This document shows, piece after piece, positions 1 to 7,952 of a stretch of DNA of 57,462 nt (positions are counted from its first letter, which is position 1; the number at the start of each line of letters is the position of its first letter). Both the position numbers and the translations under genes were made by a program. The DNA is from Bacilli bacterium (GTDB lineage: Bacteria; Bacillota; Bacilli; Paenibacillales; NBRC-103111), in the NCBI GenBank assembly GCA_028287395.1, contig JAQBPR010000267.1, positions 1-57,462 of the forward strand. The letters run 5' to 3'. The notes beneath the pieces are model-generated. The model was not told the DNA's origin, did no database searches, and saw nothing but the letters and a program-made list of their open reading frames with translations.

Positions 1-123
1 GAGAGTTTACGCGCTGCCTTTGAAAATGAGTTTCGACCTTATTCTAATAAAGGAAACTTGTTTTCAAGAGCAGCCGTAGGCACATCCCTCATATGCCGTA
101 ACCCTACTTATTAAACACACTCT
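1..123. repeat. Partial copy of a dispersed inverted-repeat element (copy 1)
   Basis: This stretch aligns without gaps to 34989-35111, with five mismatches in 123 bases (about 96% identity). It is the inner part and right terminal arm of the complete copy at 34942-35111; the left arm lies outside the window. Both copies contain the open frame that ends at the TAA in the terminal arm (positions 112-114 here). Of the four differences inside that frame two are silent. It lies just upstream of the SDR gene. No transposase is visible, so a MITE-like or structured-RNA repeat is the simplest reading. Confidence 0.8.
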
Positions 124-242
124 ATAAGCTTTACTATAACTATCATTCAAAGAGTCTTATAAGTAACCCTATTCCTTCCCTTACCCGTTTCTGCTATGAT
201 TCTCCTATAACAAGTTTATGCTTGAATGGGAGGTTGGCAGCG

Positions 243-923
243 ATGGGAATCGAGAATAGGGTTATTTTAATTACCGGCGCAGGCAGCGGCCTTGGCGAAG
301 CAACTGCGATTTCATTTGCAAAAGATGGAGCACATGTCGTGCTCTGCGGTAGAGATCTAACGAAGATTGAAGCAGTCCGTAAGCGGATTAGCGCAGCAGG
401 CGGCTCGGCATTAGCTATTGCCGCGGATGTATCTTCCGAAGCGGACGTAACACGATTGATTTCAGAAACTCATAAAGCTTACGGTCGACTTGAAGTTGTC
501 ATCAATAATGCCGCTGTTTTTGAGCCCGGGCAAGTGATTGAAACTTCATTAGAATCATGGAACAATCAACTGGCTACTAATTTAACTGGTGTTTTTCTAA
601 TCATTCGTGCGTGTCTCCCTTTAATGAGAGCACAAAATTACGGAAGAATCGTCAATATTACTTCTTCGCTTGCACAGAATGGTGCTGGCGGATTCGCTGC
701 TTATAGTGCAAGTAAAGCAGGACTTGAATCACTGACACGCACAACTGCAGAGGAAGAAGGACGCTACGATATCTTAGTCAACATGTATAACCCCGGAACC
801 ATTCGCACAGGAATGCATGCAACGGGTCAGGAACCACATACGGCTGTACCTGAATTATTGAAGCTAGCCGATTTGCCTAAGCATGGAATTTCAGGGAAAT
901 TGATGGAAGCAGTGAAGCTTTAA
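243..923 (+). CDS. SDR family NAD(P)-dependent oxidoreductase
   Basis: A 226-residue short-chain dehydrogenase/reductase. It shows the Rossmann nucleotide motif TGAGSGLG (residues 11-18), the structural NNAA motif (88-91), and the catalytic Ser-Tyr-Lys set (Ser141/142, Tyr154, Lys158 in YSASK). The frame is open from a TTG at 222, but the GGGAGG at 228-233 sits correctly for the ATG at 243, so I start there. It most resembles FabG/3-oxoacyl-ACP-reductase-like members; the substrate cannot be told from sequence. The gene stands alone, follows a dispersed repeat, and shares a bidirectional terminator with the convergent FAD enzyme. The C-terminus is shorter than in many FabG proteins. Confidence 0.9.
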   Translation: MGIENRVILITGAGSGLGEATAISFAKDGAHVVLCGRDLTKIEAVRKRISAAGGSALAIAADVSSEADVTRLISETHKAYGRLEVVINNAAVFEPGQVIETSLESWNNQLATNLTGVFLIIRACLPLMRAQNYGRIVNITSSLAQNGAGGFAAYSASKAGLESLTRTTAEEEGRYDILVNMYNPGTIRTGMHATGQEPHTAVPELLKLADLPKHGISGKLMEAVKL

Positions 924-947
924 GCATTTTCCCCTATTGCAGAACTC

Positions 948-1009
948 AAAACAGAAAACAACCAACCCGAGCCAGCATAAAGCGGTTCGGGTTGATTGTT
1001 TTCTGTTTT
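948..1009. terminator. Bidirectional intrinsic terminator
   Basis: Arms at about 948-970 and 985-1009 form a long stem, with runs of A on the left and T on the right. It can end both the SDR gene (plus) and the FAD monooxygenase (minus). Confidence 0.8.
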
Positions 1010-1070
1010 GTTTGCTTCATTCACTATAATTGTGTTAGTTTTGGGCTGCTCTTCAGTAATGTTCATTTCA

Positions 1071-2471
1071 TTACATATGACTATTCAAATTTTTCTGCTT
1101 CGGTCGTTCCAAATTCGGCTTATATGTTCCTGTTAACCCCAAACTATGTTGAATTACTTTGAAAAAGATCGAAGGCTTAAACAGTTTAGTCGGTTTTTCA
1201 ATGCACATCTGCACCTCGAAAAAGGTTCCGCATATTTTGGCATTGAAAGAGGATAATTCAAATAATTGTGCCAGATACCAATGTGAAAACTTGATCATTA
1301 GAGACCGTTTTCCTTTAACAAGAGGATACCTTAAATCTTCACCAATTGAAGCCATCCATGCGTTGTTAATTATTTTTTTGATTTTTTTAAAATAATATTT
1401 GGAAAAATGTTGGCTATTCGCTTTTCGACTCAAAATTACATCCAATGCTTCGCTTTCCATCGCTGCTACGGACATTCCTTGACCATAAATCGGATTAAAG
1501 CTGCAAACAGCATCTCCTATTGCAATTAGGTTATCCGGAAGTTTTGCCATTCGCTCATAATATCTTCTAACGTTTGCCGGAAATCTAAAAGAAGAGACAG
1601 GGGATAAAGGAGTTAAATTATGGATGGCGTCATAAATATCGGGACGAGTTAAGCTTTTGGCAAATTCCTTAAGTCCATCGTCACTGATCTTTGGATGATC
1701 TCCAAGAAGACCTACCATACTGACATGCCAACGGTTAGCTTCCATTGGAAAGATAACTCCCATTCTAGTGTCTTCCGGAGCCGTCGGATAAATCAATATC
1801 GCTGTAAAGTCTTCCTTTTGCGAACGAGGGAATATTTGACTTAAATAGGCTACATTAACTTCTACCTTTTCTTCAGATAAAATTCCGTAGCCATTCGATT
1901 CCAACCATTTGGGCATTCTTGAACCTCGTCCACTTGCATCCACAAAAAGATCCGCTTGAATATTCTCCAGTCGACTTTCTTGATTTTTGAAGCTAATCCC
2001 TTTCACTCTATTATTCACCTTATCAATGACCCATTCATCTACATGATGCCCTTGTAAAAAATGAATATTCTGAAAATCTTGTAACCTGCGTCTAACGTGA
2101 TATTCTAAAAAGGGACGGCTCATTAAATGAGAGTCTACTCTAGTTTTACAATGAACTTTCCAACAGCCATTTTGAAAAAACGCGAAACTCTCTGTATTCA
2201 AACGAGCAATTTCCTCATCAACTTCCTTATCAATTTCCTCATAAAAACCAGGGAAATATTTGGATATAATCATCTCTCCCTTTGTATTCATTAAATGCGG
2301 CTGCCGATCATGCGGTACCCCTTTTCGGAAATCAGGGTCTGTGGGAATATTATCTTTTTCGAAAACGGTTACCTTTTCAAAATGTCCTGCTAGAACCCTG
2401 GCTGCCAGTAATCCTGAAATACCTCCTCCGATAACTACTGCATGTTTACGTGAAATCTTTTCTTGATTCAT
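1071..2471 (-). CDS. FAD-dependent monooxygenase/oxidoreductase
   Basis: A flavoprotein of about 466 residues. The N-terminal dinucleotide-binding motif GGGISG (residues 15-20) is followed by VFEKD for the ribose-binding acid. The second FAD motif, IGDAVCSFNPIYGQG, lies near residue 320. This is the pattern of the aromatic hydroxylase/geranylgeranyl reductase/halogenase superfamily. The frame is open 60 bases further upstream, but GGAGGG lies 8 bases before the ATG at 2471, so the shorter start is chosen. It has no operon partner, so the substrate is unknown. The halogenase-specific WxWxIP motif is not seen, which argues for a hydroxylase or reductase. Confidence 0.8.
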   Translation of the reverse strand: MNQEKISRKHAVVIGGGISGLLAARVLAGHFEKVTVFEKDNIPTDPDFRKGVPHDRQPHLMNTKGEMIISKYFPGFYEEIDKEVDEEIARLNTESFAFFQNGCWKVHCKTRVDSHLMSRPFLEYHVRRRLQDFQNIHFLQGHHVDEWVIDKVNNRVKGISFKNQESRLENIQADLFVDASGRGSRMPKWLESNGYGILSEEKVEVNVAYLSQIFPRSQKEDFTAILIYPTAPEDTRMGVIFPMEANRWHVSMVGLLGDHPKISDDGLKEFAKSLTRPDIYDAIHNLTPLSPVSSFRFPANVRRYYERMAKLPDNLIAIGDAVCSFNPIYGQGMSVAAMESEALDVILSRKANSQHFSKYYFKKIKKIINNAWMASIGEDLRYPLVKGKRSLMIKFSHWYLAQLFELSSFNAKICGTFFEVQMCIEKPTKLFKPSIFFKVIQHSLGLTGTYKPNLERPKQKNLNSHM

Positions 2472-2733
2472 CCATAAATCCCTCCATTTTTTTAAAAATA
2501 CCCTCAAATCTATAGTCAGGTTGGTTTCCAACTATAGATTTATGTTTAGTCTCAGCTGTAAAATGATACTTTTCCATTTGTTACTGCCTGCCTTACTCAG
2601 GCTATTAGATTCATACCACAAACACAAAATGGAATATATACTCAATTTTTAGAGTATATTTTTCTCGTTGTTAGGAGAGTAAAATAAAAAGTTAAGTATC
2701 CCAAGAGATTTTAATTTTTTAAAAAAAATGAGA

Positions 2734-2788
2734 AAATAAAACGTTATATGACAGTTTATTCGTGCCACTGTCGTATAACGTTTTATTT
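2734..2788. other. Long near-perfect hairpin in intergenic region
   Basis: Arms 2734-2755 and 2767-2788 are inverted copies of 22 bases with one mismatch, around an 11-base loop. The stem ends in A- and T-rich runs, so it could work as a terminator on either strand, yet no gene ends beside it. The 480-base gap 2472-2952 also has a smaller inverted repeat near 2634-2660 and otherwise no convincing ORF. Confidence 0.6.
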
Positions 2789-2913
2789 GTGTTCTTCCCA
2801 CTACAGGTTTAGTTGATTGTTTATGATCGCTTTTCACATAAACAGTATTGTAACATTATAGAATTCTAATATTAAAGATAAACGGCTGCGCCGTTCCAAG
2901 CATCTATACAATA

Positions 2914-2953
2914 AAAAAGCAGAACTGCTGCAATCACAGCAGTTCTGCTTTTT
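2914..2953 (-). terminator. Intrinsic terminator of the pheST-zapA unit
   Basis: A perfect stem, GCAGAACTGCTG paired with CAGCAGTTCTGC, has a 6-base loop and is followed on the minus strand by a T run. It begins directly at the stop codon of the ZapA-like gene. Confidence 0.9.
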
Positions 2954-3693
2954 CAATTCGGTTCTTCTTTTTCCATGACTAGCTCGATCCATTCATTATA
3001 CTCTTTTTTCAGCTTTTCATATTCAATCGTCAATTTCTGATGATCATGAGCAAGATCTTGGTCTTCTGTTTTCTGATGGGTCCAGCGCTGTCTTTCTTGC
3101 TCTAATTCCCGTCTCAAAGCAGCGTTCTCATCCTGCAGCTTTTGCTGTTCTGCTGATTCGGAATGCATGACCTGCTGCTGGTGCTCAATCAATGCCTCAC
3201 GTTGTTTAGCTTGCTCTTCTTGTGCTTGCACAAGATCAAGCTTCAAAGCCTGAAGCTGATCTTGCAGGTCTTGATGATTTTTTTGCGTTTCTTGCAGCTC
3301 AGCTTGAACGCCGCGAAGCCCGGACTCCGCTTGAATGCGTCGTTCCTCAGTACGCGCTTGTTTATCTTTAGCTTCGATAAGCTGTTGTTCAAGCAACGAC
3401 TGCTGCTCCGTTAATTTACGAAGCTTTGCCTCTGTTTCAGCATGCTTATCCTTTTCGCTTTGGAACTGCTCATTTTCTTTGCGAAGCTTAAAAAATTCAT
3501 CCGCAATATTCACTGATGCCAAGACAGCAACCTTGGATGATTCCAGAAGCGGAAGCACAGCAGAAATATGATGCATTTGATCATTTACATGAGCAGCTAC
3601 CATTTTCATGTAACTGACACTGGAGCTTCCTACAAGCTTGTAACTCGTTCCAAATATATCGACTGAAATTCTTGTTTTCTCCTCGGCGCTCAT
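2953..3693 (-). CDS. zapA: ZapA-like cell division protein with a long coiled-coil extension
   Basis: The first 85 or so residues match ZapA, the small FtsZ-ring stabiliser: VDIFGTSYKLVGSSSVSYMK, then MVAAHVNDQM and VAVLASVNIADEFFKLRKE. The rest, about residues 85-246, is one highly charged Gln/Glu/Lys-rich coiled coil. Ordinary ZapA is about 85-110 residues, so this is more than twice the usual length. The start is the ATG at 3693 behind TAGGAGGGA. It follows pheT, as zapA often does in Bacilli. The extension may lengthen the FtsZ cross-linking rod or bind another partner; that is inference. Confidence 0.85.
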   Translation of the reverse strand: MSAEEKTRISVDIFGTSYKLVGSSSVSYMKMVAAHVNDQMHHISAVLPLLESSKVAVLASVNIADEFFKLRKENEQFQSEKDKHAETEAKLRKLTEQQSLLEQQLIEAKDKQARTEERRIQAESGLRGVQAELQETQKNHQDLQDQLQALKLDLVQAQEEQAKQREALIEHQQQVMHSESAEQQKLQDENAALRRELEQERQRWTHQKTEDQDLAHDHQKLTIEYEKLKKEYNEWIELVMEKEEPN

Positions 3694-3759
3694 TAAGGAA
3701 TCCCTCCTATTCGTCGGCCATTTTGCTAATACATTCGCTAATGGGCATTGTTTTTCCTG

Positions 3760-6216
3760 CTATTTTCTCAGTTCAGCGGCAAATGTTTGTTCAAGTGCCT
3801 CCACAACTTCGCCATGCACACGGATTACTTCTTCATCGGTTAGCGTACGTTCAGAGTTTCTGTAAACTAATGACAACGCTACGCTTTTCTTGCCCACTCC
3901 CAAACGCTCGCCTGTAAATATATCAAATACTTGAATGGATTCCAATATGGCGCCTGCTATTTCCTTCACTTTAGCTTGCAATTTGCCTACTGCAACTTCT
4001 GCAGCCACAACAACAGCAATGTCTCGGCTAATCGCAGGATAACGCGGCAAGCTTTGATATTGAATCGTTGTACTCACATATCGGCTTAACGTATCCATTT
4101 CCAGCTCCAGAATGTAAGTGTCTTCTAAATCATGCGCCCGCTGTAAATCAGGATGCAATTGCCCCAGAGTACCTAATATAATTTCTCCATTGTGCGTTTG
4201 CAAAATAATCTCAGCCGTTCTTCCGGGATGGAATCCCTGCGGTTGCGCCGCTTTAAATTCAATTTCGTTCAAGCCAAAATAACCGCTGACTTTTTCAAAA
4301 ACACCTTTCAGATCATAAAAATCAACCTTGGCCGATTTACCTGACCAATGCGTCGCTTGCTTGTTGCCTGTGAGTAAGATCGAAAGTAAAAGACGTTCCT
4401 CAGGAAGCTTGCTCAGCTTTTGTTCTGTGCTCAAAAAAACTTTTCCAATTTCAAAAATCGCCACATCGTCTATACTGCGGTTGCGGTTATATTCTGCGGT
4501 ATCAAGCAAATGCGGAATTAAACTGGTTCGCAATGTGCTGCGGTCTTCACTCATCGGCAAAGCTAATGCAACAGGTTGAGTCGGCGAATATTTCCCCGGA
4601 AATTGTTGAATTTTGTCTGGATGGGTAAAGGTATAACTGATCACTTCATGCAACCCGCTTTGCGCAAGGATTTGTCGCACAATCCGGCGAATCGTTTGCT
4701 CTTTAGTTAATGAGCCTGCTGTTGTAACGCCGTTCATCAAGCTGGTTGGAATTTGATCATACCCGTAAAGTCGGGCAACCTCTTCAATTAAATCCACATC
4801 GCGTGTAATATCACCACGACGACTTGGTACATGCACAAGCAAGCTGTCGCTGCCTGATTCGCTATAACTAAAATGCAAGCGACGCAAAATCACTCGGATC
4901 GTTTCTAACGACAATGCTGTACCCAGATAGTTGTTTACTTTCGTTAAGCTAAGCTCAATTTGCGTCGGTTCGGATTGGCTGGACATGGCCTCAACCACGC
5001 CATCCGCAATTTCGCCGCCTGCATATTCAGCAATGAGTGCAGCAGCCCGATTCAATGCGGCGATGACAGCTTCTGGGTTGACTTCTTTTTCAAAGCGCAA
5101 GCTTGCTTCGGAACGAAGTCCCAGCTGACGCGATGTTTTGCGCACGGAACCACCGGCGAATTTCGCCGATTCAAGCAAAATATTGCGCGTCGCAGCGGTG
5201 ACTTCCGAATTAGCGCCGCCCATGACACCGGCAATCGCCACCGGCTTCGTTCCGTCCGTAATCAGCAGCATGTGCGGTTCAAGCGCGCGATCGACATCGT
5301 CCAAAGTGACGATGCGCTCTCCGGCGCGAGCCAACCGCACGTCAATGCTGCCATTGTCGAGCGCATCTGCGTCAAAGGCATGGAGCGGCTGGCCGTACTC
5401 CAGCATGACGTAGTTGGTGATATCGACAATGTTGTTGATCGGACGGATGCCAGCCGCCATGAGGCGATTCTGCAGCCATAGCGGCGCAGGGCCGATGCGC
5501 ACGCCTTCGATGAGGCGCGCTGCGTAATGCGCGCATTGCTCCGGCGCGCTGATCTGCACGCGGATGCGATCCGCTGCCTTAGTGCGCGAAGCTGCTGAGC
5601 CTGCTTCCGCGCTCAATTCCACGCTCGGCAGCTTGACTTCGCGACCCAGAATAGCGGCAATTTCATAGGCCGCCCCAAGCATGCTTAAGCAATCCGAACG
5701 ATTCGGCGTCAAATCCAGCTCCATCACTTCATCTTGGATGGCCAATAGATCAAGAACGCTCGCACCAATGACAGAAGTCTCTGGAAGTACAAAAATACCT
5801 TCCTGAATTTCCTTAGGCAGCAAGCGATCGTTTAGACCCAGCTCCTTTGCGGAACAAATCATGCCGTGTGATTCCACACCACGAAGCTTAGCTCGTTTAA
5901 TTTGCAAGCCATCCGGTAAATTAGCGCCAACCAAAGCAACTGGAACCTTCTGTCCGGCTGCTACGTTCGCTGCGCCGCAAACAATTTGCAGTTCTTCACT
6001 CAAGCCGGCATCAATAATACAAACGCTTAGCTTATCCGCATCCGGATGCTTTTCACGCGATTTAACATAACCGACAACTATGTTATCGATCCCTTTATTG
6101 CGATTCTCCACCGTATCCACTTCAATACCGCTGCGCGTTAATTTCTCCGCCAGCTCTGTCGCTGTATATCCATTTAAATCCACATAATCCGACAACCATT
6201 GATAAGATACCTTCAT
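3760..6216 (-). CDS. pheT: Phenylalanine-tRNA ligase beta subunit
   Basis: The 818-residue beta chain of the alpha2-beta2 phenylalanyl-tRNA synthetase, which charges tRNA-Phe. It has the N-terminal EMAP-like tRNA-binding domain (around residues 40-150, with VCGAANVAAGQKVPVA), the B3/B4 editing region, the B5 domain, the catalytic-like core, and the C-terminal FDX-ACB anticodon-binding domain (LPRYPAISRDIAVVV). The length is normal for Bacilli. It starts 17 bases after pheS behind GAGAGGAGTG, so the two are co-expressed. Codons between about 5100 and 5620 are clearly richer in G+C than the rest of the gene. Confidence 0.97.
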   Translation of the reverse strand: MKVSYQWLSDYVDLNGYTATELAEKLTRSGIEVDTVENRNKGIDNIVVGYVKSREKHPDADKLSVCIIDAGLSEELQIVCGAANVAAGQKVPVALVGANLPDGLQIKRAKLRGVESHGMICSAKELGLNDRLLPKEIQEGIFVLPETSVIGASVLDLLAIQDEVMELDLTPNRSDCLSMLGAAYEIAAILGREVKLPSVELSAEAGSAASRTKAADRIRVQISAPEQCAHYAARLIEGVRIGPAPLWLQNRLMAAGIRPINNIVDITNYVMLEYGQPLHAFDADALDNGSIDVRLARAGERIVTLDDVDRALEPHMLLITDGTKPVAIAGVMGGANSEVTAATRNILLESAKFAGGSVRKTSRQLGLRSEASLRFEKEVNPEAVIAALNRAAALIAEYAGGEIADGVVEAMSSQSEPTQIELSLTKVNNYLGTALSLETIRVILRRLHFSYSESGSDSLLVHVPSRRGDITRDVDLIEEVARLYGYDQIPTSLMNGVTTAGSLTKEQTIRRIVRQILAQSGLHEVISYTFTHPDKIQQFPGKYSPTQPVALALPMSEDRSTLRTSLIPHLLDTAEYNRNRSIDDVAIFEIGKVFLSTEQKLSKLPEERLLLSILLTGNKQATHWSGKSAKVDFYDLKGVFEKVSGYFGLNEIEFKAAQPQGFHPGRTAEIILQTHNGEIILGTLGQLHPDLQRAHDLEDTYILELEMDTLSRYVSTTIQYQSLPRYPAISRDIAVVVAAEVAVGKLQAKVKEIAGAILESIQVFDIFTGERLGVGKKSVALSLVYRNSERTLTDEEVIRVHGEVVEALEQTFAAELRK

Positions 6217-6233
6217 TTAGGTTCACTCCTCTC

Positions 6234-7268
6234 TTAAATGTGTGAAAATTGCTTCAAAAACCGCAAGTCATTCGTATAAAAATGGCGAATATCGTCTACT
6301 CCATATTTTAACATCGCAATCCGTTCAACGCCCATGCCAAAAGCAAAACCACTGTACTCTTTCGGATCATAACCTGCCATTTCCAATACTTTGGGATGCA
6401 CCATACCGGATCCTAATATTTCCAGCCATCCGGTTTGTTTACATACCTTGCAGCCGTTTCCGTTACATATAACACAGGTCACGTCTACTTCAGCACTAGG
6501 TTCGGTAAAGGGAAAGAAGCTTGGCCGCAGGCGAATCTCCGTTTGCTTTCCAAACATTTCCTGAACGAATTGTAAAAGAGTACCCTTCAAGTCACTCATC
6601 CGGATATGACGATCAATTACCAAACCTTCGATTTGCGTAAAAACATGCGAATGCGTTGCATCATCATCGTCACGGCGATATACTTTGCCGGGACAAATAA
6701 TTTTAACGGGAACAGCGCCTTTCAAACGCTCCATCGTCCGGATCTGAACAGGCGAAGTGTGCGTACGCATGAGAATATCTTCCGTAATGTAAAAAGAATC
6801 CTGCATATCGCGCGCCGGATGGTCCTTCGGCAAATTTAGCGCTTCAAAATTATAATAATCCTGCTCTACCTCAGGTCCCTCTTCAACCGTATATCCCATG
6901 CCGATAAAAATGTCCTCTACCTCTTGAATCACCTTACTAAGCGGATGAATTGAACCTAATCCACTCGATTTGCCTGGCAGCGTAACGTCGATTGTTTCCA
7001 ATTGCAATCGCATGGCTGTTTCCGCTTGCTCGTATTGCTGCTGCTTCGCTTCAATAACTTGTTCAATCGCTGCGCGCACATCATTCGCCACTTGACCAAT
7101 CAGCGGGCGTTCTTCTGCGCTCAATGCCCCCATGCCGCGAAGCACCTCAGTTAGAGGTCCCTTTTTACCCAAATATTTGATCCGCATTTCATTTAATTGC
7201 GGTATGTCGTTTACTTGGTTGAGCTCTTGCAGCGCTTCGAGCTTTAATGCTTCTAAACGTTGTTTCAT
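6234..7268 (-). CDS. pheS: Phenylalanine-tRNA ligase alpha subunit
   Basis: The 344-residue catalytic alpha subunit of phenylalanyl-tRNA synthetase. It has an N-terminal coiled coil (residues 1-90), then the class II core: motif 2 with [19 protein letters not shown] and motif 3 with [19 protein letters not shown] near the C-terminus. The CxxC pair before WLEILGSGM is usual for bacterial PheS. The ATG at 7268 follows AAAGGAGGC. The gene is controlled by the T-box leader upstream, so uncharged tRNA-Phe should raise expression. Confidence 0.97.
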   Translation of the reverse strand: MKQRLEALKLEALQELNQVNDIPQLNEMRIKYLGKKGPLTEVLRGMGALSAEERPLIGQVANDVRAAIEQVIEAKQQQYEQAETAMRLQLETIDVTLPGKSSGLGSIHPLSKVIQEVEDIFIGMGYTVEEGPEVEQDYYNFEALNLPKDHPARDMQDSFYITEDILMRTHTSPVQIRTMERLKGAVPVKIICPGKVYRRDDDDATHSHVFTQIEGLVIDRHIRMSDLKGTLLQFVQEMFGKQTEIRLRPSFFPFTEPSAEVDVTCVICNGNGCKVCKQTGWLEILGSGMVHPKVLEMAGYDPKEYSGFAFGMGVERIAMLKYGVDDIRHFYTNDLRFLKQFSHI

Positions 7269-7460
7269 ACTTATTGCCTCCTTTTCTGAATTAAAACAAT
7301 TAACCTTAGAAAACTATAGATAAAGTTATACCGTTGCAAGTCTGGAATAGAAGCTTACACCTGCTCTTGAAATGACATACTTTGATTATTTTTTTTAGTT
7401 GAATGTATACCATTTCAAAGGCAGGCCGTAAACTTTCCAGCTCCTATTCCCACTTTCCAC

Positions 7461-7492
7461 TATCCCTTTATCTACCCTTTATCTACCCTTTA
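7461..7492. repeat. Short tandem repeat, 11-base unit
   Basis: The unit TCTACCCTTTA occurs twice (7471-7481 and 7482-7492), preceded by a degenerate copy at 7461-7470. It lies in the roughly 300-base untranslated stretch between the T-box terminator and pheS, which otherwise holds nothing I can recognise. Confidence 0.6.
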
Positions 7493-7573
7493 TCAACCAT
7501 TTGAAAAACATTAGGTCAGACACATAATCAAAAGCTTAATAAAAAACTTAATCAAAACTCATTCAGACAAACA

Positions 7574-7885
7574 AAAAAAGCACCCATCCCCTCAAAAAAG
7601 GGACGAAAGCTTCGCGGTACCACCCTTGTTAAGACAATTATTACGGAAATCACTTAGTAAACAGCGATTTTGAATAATTGATCCTCACTTCATTACGAAA
7701 TAACGGCTCGCTACCGGTACCCGCTACTTAAAAGCGAAGCTTCGCTTAAGTTCAAGGGACTGCTCAGGAGTGAACTTCGACAGCCTGTTTCTGTAGAGAC
7801 GCTCTCAATCTACGACGTCTCCTCCCTGTTCAAGAGGCACTGCTTACTTTTCTCCATCATGGCATTTCATTCATGTATGACTTAT
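7574..7885 (-). promoter_or_regulatory. T-box riboswitch (tRNA-Phe) of pheST
   Basis: On the minus strand the T-box core GGGTGGTACCGCG (complement of about 7613-7625) is followed by the terminator hairpin and a T run near 7574-7580. The stem I region lies around 7700-7860. The likely specifier codon is UUC (7774-7772), inside GAAGTTCAC, which fits Phe and the downstream pheS-pheT genes. In this family, uncharged tRNA pairs with specifier and T-box and forms the antiterminator. The specifier choice rests on loop context, not on a folded model. Confidence 0.9.
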
Positions 7886-7893
7886 TAAAAGCA

Positions 7894-7922
7894 ATTATAA
7901 GCAAAAATGCCCCTCGTTGCAA
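7894..7922 (-). promoter_or_regulatory. Predicted sigma-A promoter of the T-box-pheST unit
   Basis: The minus strand shows TTGCAA (7922-7917), a 17-base spacer and TATAAT (7899-7894), a near-consensus housekeeping promoter just upstream of the T-box leader. Confidence 0.75.
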
Positions 7923-7952
7923 GTAATGCATTCCTTAAAAATTAAAAAAATA

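Noticed and set aside
2649-2837. 62-codon minus-strand frame between the FAD gene and zapA
   Set aside because: It spans the long hairpin, has no ribosome site and has AT-driven composition, so it is likely chance.
4960-5481. 173-codon plus-strand frame within pheT
   Set aside because: It is antisense to a conserved, full-length gene and lies in its G+C-rich patch, where shadow frames are expected.
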